From the NCBI GenBank assembly GCA_002747015.1, contig NVXI01000003.1:278286-295605 (forward strand): a stretch of 17,320 bases of DNA. The letters run 5' to 3'. Below are positions 13,413 to 17,320 of this stretch, in pieces. The position numbers were made by a program, and so were the translations under genes. The notes below the pieces were generated by a model. It was not told where the DNA came from and ran no database searches. It saw only the letters and a program-made list of their open reading frames with translations. Source of the DNA: Zetaproteobacteria bacterium. Lineage in GTDB: Bacteria > Pseudomonadota > Alphaproteobacteria > Micavibrionales > Micavibrionaceae. The stretch's first letter is position 1. The number at the start of each line of letters is the position of its first letter.

Positions 13413-13967
13413 TTATTTTTCCTGCTTACGCTTAATTACTCTGGCACGCGCCGCTTTCGCACCCTTAATCAAAAGAAAGTAAATTGGATAGCTAAAAGGA
13501 ATGGTCAAAACAACCAGCATATAACCACCGAGCATCCATGGCATAAATAGTGTCATAGGCTCTGTCATCATCATGTCCAAAGCAATGGAGACCGTTAACT
13601 CATCAGGCAGGTCACCCGCCCCTTCGATCCCCCATAGGTCAAAGAAATACCGCCCAAGGGAAAAACCACCCCACCAAAAAAACGGAAATGTCCACGGATT
13701 ACCAACAAACGTGCCCATCATCGCCGAGAAGACATTCCCTCGAAATATCCACGCCAGAATACCTGCTTGAATAAAATGAGTTCCAAGTAAAGGCGTGAAG
13801 GACACACCCATACCAATAGACAACCCCAAAGCGATGCTATGCGTTGTATCAGACAGACGGATTAATCTATTTTTTGTATAAATAAGCGCACGTTTCCACC
13901 CCATAGACGGCCAGAGTAACTCTTTCGTCGTTTGCAGTAGAGTTAAAGATTTGCGCCTTCTAAACAT
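13413..13967 (-). CDS. DUF2062 domain integral membrane protein
   Basis: A 184-aa membrane protein of the DUF2062 family, whose biochemical role is not established. Basic residues at the N-terminus (MFRRRK) and C-terminus suggest both ends lie in the cytoplasm. Hydrophobic stretches are at about residues 44-60, 66-90, 92-106 and 140-165. The family motif is clear: SIGMGVSFTPLLGTH, then RGNVFSAMMGTFVGNPWTFPFF. It is first in the run DUF2062-acpS-lepB-rnc-era, 13 bp before acpS, and divergent from apt, so a promoter for the operon should lie in the 80 bp between 13967 and 14048. The start is the only ATG near the N-terminal basic stretch and has a weak AGG before it. A role at the cell envelope is inferred from the membrane segments only. 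Confidence 0.85.
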   Translation of the reverse strand: MFRRRKSLTLLQTTKELLWPSMGWKRALIYTKNRLIRLSDTTHSIALGLSIGMGVSFTPLLGTHFIQAGILAWIFRGNVFSAMMGTFVGNPWTFPFFWWGGFSLGRYFFDLWGIEGAGDLPDELTVSIALDMMMTEPMTLFMPWMLGGYMLVVLTIPFSYPIYFLLIKGAKAARARVIKRKQEK

Positions 13968-13983
13968 TGCCTATACAGTACCC

Positions 13984-14012
13984 TAGTTACATTTCACCCG
14001 CTACACTATACA
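13984..14012 (+). promoter_or_regulatory. Weak candidate promoter of apt
   Basis: TATACA (14007-14012) is a fair -10 hexamer. TAGTTA, 17 bp upstream, is a poor -35. It lies in the short divergent region shared with the minus-strand DUF2062-acpS-lepB-rnc-era run, so opposing promoters must overlap here. Confidence 0.25.
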
Positions 14013-14077
14013 AAGATACACGGCTGTGAAAAGAAAAAATACTATCTATGCGCAAAAAACACGAAAGAACGCCGTTT

Positions 14078-14605
14078 ATGACACTACTGAAACACATTGA
14101 TGTTGTCCCAAACTTCCCACAAGAAGGCATCAACTTCTACGACATACAATCATTGCTCAAAAAACCTACTATTTGGCTGGATCTTATTGATGATTTAAGT
14201 GCCCGCGTAAAGGCAACAAACGCAGATATTATTCTAGGCATTGAATCACGTGGCTTTCTAACCGGTGTACCTGTCGCGCAACAATTAAACCTCCCCTTTG
14301 GTATGGTACGCAAGAAGGGGAAACTTCCTGGTGAGCTTATTAGCCAAGAATACGATCTTGAATACGGCACTGATACAATTGAAATACAAAAATCCCTTAT
14401 CACATCCGGCGCACGTGTTGCCATTATGGATGACCTTCTGGCAACGGGTGGCACAATGAAAGCAACAGGTGATTTGATTAAAAAAGCTGGCGGAGAAATT
14501 GTAATCTCTACTTGTATTATAGAGCTATATGAACTTGGTGGACGTGAGAAACTGAATTTTCCCTTTGAGGCCTTGGTACAAGCACCACTAAATCCATTCG
14601 CCTAA
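14078..14605 (+). CDS. apt: Adenine phosphoribosyltransferase
   Basis: A purine salvage enzyme that makes AMP from adenine and PRPP in the cytosol. The PRPP-binding loop is VAIMDDLLATGGTM (Asp118 onward). ESRGF, VRKKGKLPGE and EYDLEYGTD are the family's adenine- and substrate-loop signatures, and the length (175 aa) fits. Two starts are possible. ATG 14078 gives MTLLKHIDVVPNFPQEG, which aligns with the usual beginning of alphaproteobacterial Apt. ATG 14048 would add ten mostly polar residues (185 aa). Neither has a strong Shine-Dalgarno sequence, so the choice rests on family alignment. It is the only plus-strand gene in this half of the window and interrupts the minus-strand rsh-acpS order. 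It ends 13 bp from the end of rsh, without a visible terminator between them. Confidence 0.92.
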   Translation: MTLLKHIDVVPNFPQEGINFYDIQSLLKKPTIWLDLIDDLSARVKATNADIILGIESRGFLTGVPVAQQLNLPFGMVRKKGKLPGELISQEYDLEYGTDTIEIQKSLITSGARVAIMDDLLATGGTMKATGDLIKKAGGEIVISTCIIELYELGGREKLNFPFEALVQAPLNPFA

Positions 14606-14618
14606 TTTAAAGAAAACG

Positions 14619-16772
14619 TTATCGCCCACGTGCACGCTCCACAGAAATAATCTCAGGTGTCGCGCGCAAAGCCGCAATAATATTATTCAGATGTTTAGTA
14701 TCTTTAACAAAAATATCCAAATTCATTTCCCAAAAATCGAGAGAACGGTTTGTGATCTTAAAATTAGTAATATTACCGCCATTACGACCAATCACCGTAG
14801 TAAAATTTCCCAAGGCACCTGTTTCATTCGCCATGGTAATAAACAAACGCCCAACTTGTGCTGTCTCTTCATCATTATCACCCCACGATACATCCAACCA
14901 ACGCTCTGGCGTATCAGCAAATGTTTCCAAGGTCTCACAATCAATCGTATGGATGGTCACGCCTTTACCAGTGGTAACAATACCGACAATACGGTCGCCG
15001 GGCAATGGATGACAGCACCGCGCAAAATGCATCGCCATACCGGGGATAAGCCCCTTGATCGGCATTGGGCCGTCAGAAGCTCCACCACGCACCATAACAG
15101 CCTGATCCATATGTTCAGATGGGCGCTTCACAATTTCCACCTGATGGCTTGGGAATATTTGTTTAAAGACATCGCGTGCCACAAACACACCAGACCCTAT
15201 ATTTGCATAAACATCATCACACCCCTCAAGACGATAATGTTTTAACGTACCTGTGATTGCTTTTTCAGAAAAATCATATCCCTCTTGGCGAAAAACTTTT
15301 TGAATCATCGCCTTACCAAGAATTATAAATTCATCACGCTGCTGATTTCGAATATATTTACGAATATGCGAACGTGCCTTACCCGTCACCACAAAACGCT
15401 CCCATGTTGGAGAAGGGTTTTGTGTTTTTGCCGTAATCACCTCAACCTGATCACCGTTCATCAAACACGAATTAAGCGGCGCAATCCGCCCATTAATTTT
15501 TGCACCAACACATTTATCACCAATCGCTGAATGCACAGCATACGCAAAATCGACCGGTGTCGCACCGTTAGGTAGCTCAATCAAATCCCCTTGCGGCGTA
15601 AAAACAAACACCCGATCCTGAAATAACTCTAGTTTTGTATGCTCCCAGAAATCTTCCGGCTTTTGTTCTTGTTCTAAGATCTCTAACAACTCCCGCAACC
15701 AGCGGTATTTTGTTACATCACGCTCTTGCGGCTGATTGGTGCCCTTATATGCCCAATGCGCGGCAACACCCAATTCACCCTCATCATGCATATCATGTGT
15801 TCTGATTTGCACCTCGATACGTTGGCGGCGCGGCCCCATAATTGTCGTATGAATAGATCTATAGCCATTTGGCTTTGGCGTAGAAATATAGTCCTTGAAA
15901 CGTCCGGGAACAGAATGGTATTTTCCATGGATCGTCCCCAGAACCAGATAACAATCCTCCAATTTATCAACAATAATGCGAAACGCCATAATATCTGATA
16001 ATTGCTCGAACGCGACATTTTTACGCTGCATCTTCTTCCAAATAGAATAACGAGTTTTCTCCCGACCGGTAACCTCAGCCTTAACACCAGCATCCAATAA
16101 TATTTTCGTCAGCTCTTCTATAATGTCATCAACAACATCAATGCCCTCTTTCCTTAGATAAGACAGACGGTTTGTAATGCTTTCTCTTGCTTCAGGATTA
16201 ACCTGCTCAAAACATAGATCCTCTAGCTCTTCCTTAATAAAGTGCACACCAACGCGTTCGGCCAACGGCGCATATATTTCCAATGTTTCCAACGAGATAC
16301 GGCGGCGTTTATCCGCGTTCTTAATACCACCCATCGTCCGCATATTATGCAAGCGATCCGACAGCTTCACCAATAACACCCGAATATCTTCCGACATAGC
16401 CAATAGAAGTTTACGGAAATTCTCGGCCTGCTTACCCTCTAATGTCTGGCTTTCAATCCGGGTCAACTTACTGACCCCGTTCACCAAATCAGAAACCGAT
16501 TTTCCAAAATGTTTTTCCAGATCTTCAAGGGTTGCATCCGTATCCTCAACCGTGTCGTGTAAGATTGCCGTCACAATCGTTGTGACATCCATTCCCATTT
16601 CAGCCAAGATTTGTGCAACCTCAACCGGATGCGTGAAATACGGCTCACCAGAAGATCTAAATTGTCCTTCATGCATTTTTTTTGCATATGTATGAGCTTT
16701 TTTGACCGTTTCAAAATCAAAGTCCGGCTGATAAGCGCGAATTGTATCAAGAAGTTTTTCTAATTGTTGCAT
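14619..16772 (-). CDS. rsh: Bifunctional (p)ppGpp synthetase/hydrolase (RelA/SpoT homologue)
   Basis: The stringent-response enzyme that makes and degrades (p)ppGpp. The 717-aa product has the complete long-RSH architecture. The HD hydrolase covers about residues 1-200, with His48, His72-Asp73 in the HDTVEDT box, and DRLHNMRT. The synthetase covers about 230-345, with GREKTRYSIWKK, DIMAFRIIV and the catalytic EVQIRT. A TGS domain lies at about 386-447 (VFVFTPQGDLIELP) and a C-terminal ACT domain from about 641. The RFKD tetrad at 291-294 is the RXKD type found in bifunctional enzymes rather than the EXDD type of RelA, and the hydrolase residues are intact, so both activities are expected. Alphaproteobacteria usually carry a single such enzyme. 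It lies 140 bp behind rpoZ, the usual order, with a hairpin between. A purine-rich leader repeat precedes the start. Confidence 0.96.
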   Translation of the reverse strand: MQQLEKLLDTIRAYQPDFDFETVKKAHTYAKKMHEGQFRSSGEPYFTHPVEVAQILAEMGMDVTTIVTAILHDTVEDTDATLEDLEKHFGKSVSDLVNGVSKLTRIESQTLEGKQAENFRKLLLAMSEDIRVLLVKLSDRLHNMRTMGGIKNADKRRRISLETLEIYAPLAERVGVHFIKEELEDLCFEQVNPEARESITNRLSYLRKEGIDVVDDIIEELTKILLDAGVKAEVTGREKTRYSIWKKMQRKNVAFEQLSDIMAFRIIVDKLEDCYLVLGTIHGKYHSVPGRFKDYISTPKPNGYRSIHTTIMGPRRQRIEVQIRTHDMHDEGELGVAAHWAYKGTNQPQERDVTKYRWLRELLEILEQEQKPEDFWEHTKLELFQDRVFVFTPQGDLIELPNGATPVDFAYAVHSAIGDKCVGAKINGRIAPLNSCLMNGDQVEVITAKTQNPSPTWERFVVTGKARSHIRKYIRNQQRDEFIILGKAMIQKVFRQEGYDFSEKAITGTLKHYRLEGCDDVYANIGSGVFVARDVFKQIFPSHQVEIVKRPSEHMDQAVMVRGGASDGPMPIKGLIPGMAMHFARCCHPLPGDRIVGIVTTGKGVTIHTIDCETLETFADTPERWLDVSWGDNDEETAQVGRLFITMANETGALGNFTTVIGRNGGNITNFKITNRSLDFWEMNLDIFVKDTKHLNNIIAALRATPEIISVERARGR

Positions 16773-16775
16773 TGA

Positions 16776-16820
16776 TTTTCAACTACCACCCATCGCGCTA
16801 TTTTCTTTTCAAACTACCAC
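16776..16820 (-). repeat. Imperfect direct repeat in the rsh leader
   Basis: Reading the minus strand, GTGGTAGTTTGAAAA (16820 to 16806) and GTGGTAGTTGAAAA (16789 to 16776) differ by one T and are 16 nt apart. The second copy ends 3 nt before the rsh ATG and supplies its only Shine-Dalgarno-like bases. Confidence 0.55.
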
Positions 16821-16857
16821 GATTTTATAGAGCGACCAATTATTTTCTATACAAGAG

Positions 16858-16885
16858 AAAACCGGACATAAATTGCCCGGCTTTT
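16858..16885 (-). terminator. Probable terminator or attenuator between rpoZ and rsh
   Basis: On the minus strand, AAAAGCCGG pairs with CCGGTTTT with one bulged G, enclosing a loop of about 11 nt and followed by TTTTCTCTTG. It begins 28 bp after the rpoZ stop. The stem is short and the T-run interrupted, so read-through into rsh is likely. Confidence 0.5.
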
Positions 16886-16912
16886 AATAATACATCAATC
16901 TAAGTACCGGAA

Positions 16913-17320
16913 CTAAACACCAGCAATATCACCCAAAGATGGCTCTTTACCTGTATCACTAGTTTCACTGCTATCTTTTTCTTCCGAAGAAACACCGGCT
17001 TCTTCATCTGCATAGATCCCTGAAGTGGTTGCGATATCTGCCCACTCCTGTTCGCCGTCCATAAGAACAACATCTTCTTCTTCGCTCTCTTGTGGCAAGT
17101 AACGTTGATAATTGGTTATCATCTCTTCTTTTAATGCCTCAACACTTACTGTTTCACCAGCAATTTCACGTAAAGATATCACGGTTTTCTTATCATTATC
17201 GCGCTCGACAGTCAGCGCTGCACCAGATCCGATTTTACGCGCGCGTAGCGAGGCCATCATAACCAATTCAAAACGATTTTCGACTATTTCAATACAATCT
17301 TCAACGGTAACACGTGCCAT
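16913..17320 (-). CDS. rpoZ: DNA-directed RNA polymerase omega subunit
   Basis: The small RNA polymerase subunit that clamps beta' and, in Proteobacteria, contributes a ppGpp-binding site. The 135-aa product begins exactly at the window edge (the last three bases are its reversed ATG). It shows the family core in residues 1-65: [21 protein letters not shown], then [12 protein letters not shown], then the RNP-like [11 protein letters not shown] stretch. From about residue 75 it carries an acidic, Ser/Glu/Asp-rich tail (ESEEEDVV, then [12 protein letters not shown]) that looks disordered. Alphaproteobacterial omega subunits are often longer than the 91 aa of E. coli, so the tail is not alarming. 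The upstream region lies outside the window, so its ribosome binding site cannot be judged. rsh follows. Confidence 0.95.
   Translation of the reverse strand: MARVTVEDCIEIVENRFELVMMASLRARKIGSGAALTVERDNDKKTVISLREIAGETVSVEALKEEMITNYQRYLPQESEEEDVVLMDGEQEWADIATTSGIYADEEAGVSSEEKDSSETSDTGKEPSLGDIAGV

Noticed and set aside
14691..15245. Long plus-strand open frame opposite rsh
   Set aside because: Lies entirely antisense to the rsh C-terminal region and its composition looks like a shadow translation.
1..17320. tRNA, rRNA, CRISPR array, insertion sequence or prophage
   Set aside because: No regularly spaced repeats, transposase or integrase motifs, or cloverleaf-like intergenic sequences were seen; the intergenic gaps are all shorter than about 240 bp.

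Overview
The window is a chromosomal segment of an alphaproteobacterium with low-to-middling G+C. The main pointer is a GcrA cell-cycle regulator, a family confined to Alphaproteobacteria, together with the order rpoZ-rsh-acpS-lepB-rnc-era on one strand, an arrangement typical of that class. The genus cannot be resolved from the sequence alone.

Left part (1-4397): the C-terminal half of pheT (cut by the window edge), a free-standing class I glutamine amidotransferase 16 bp behind it, a convergent long-chain fatty acyl-CoA ligase (fadD type), and a divergently transcribed protein with two cold-shock domains.

Middle part (4486-9712): a tight three-gene cluster on the plus strand encoding large, mutually paralogous pseudopilin-like proteins (454, 827 and 425 aa). 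All have a type IV prepilin leader and hydrophobic N-terminus with Glu+5, then the same ordered series of motifs: a PCPA box, a G..PF box, a GG.T..G box, an ENCD box, and three Cys-paired C-terminal modules. The first and third carry a GIG..P stalk motif like those of phage tail fibres. The second has an extra ~430-residue Cys-rich tail with repeated CxC motifs. They look like pilus-tip or surface adhesins. No pilus assembly genes are nearby. The cluster ends at a strong hairpin that also serves the convergent gcrA. This is the least ordinary part of the window.

Right part (9735-17320): core housekeeping genes, almost all on the minus strand. Reading in the direction of transcription these are rpoZ (RNA polymerase omega), rsh (bifunctional ppGpp synthetase/hydrolase), a DUF2062 membrane protein, acpS, lepB, rnc, era and gcrA. 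apt (adenine salvage) sits on the plus strand between DUF2062 and rsh. The DUF2062-acpS-lepB-rnc-era genes are spaced by 13-73 bp and probably form one operon linking lipid cofactor attachment, protein export and RNA/ribosome maturation. rpoZ and rsh are separated by an apparent partial terminator. No tRNA, rRNA, CRISPR array, insertion sequence or integrase was seen, and there is no gene-free stretch longer than 300 bases.
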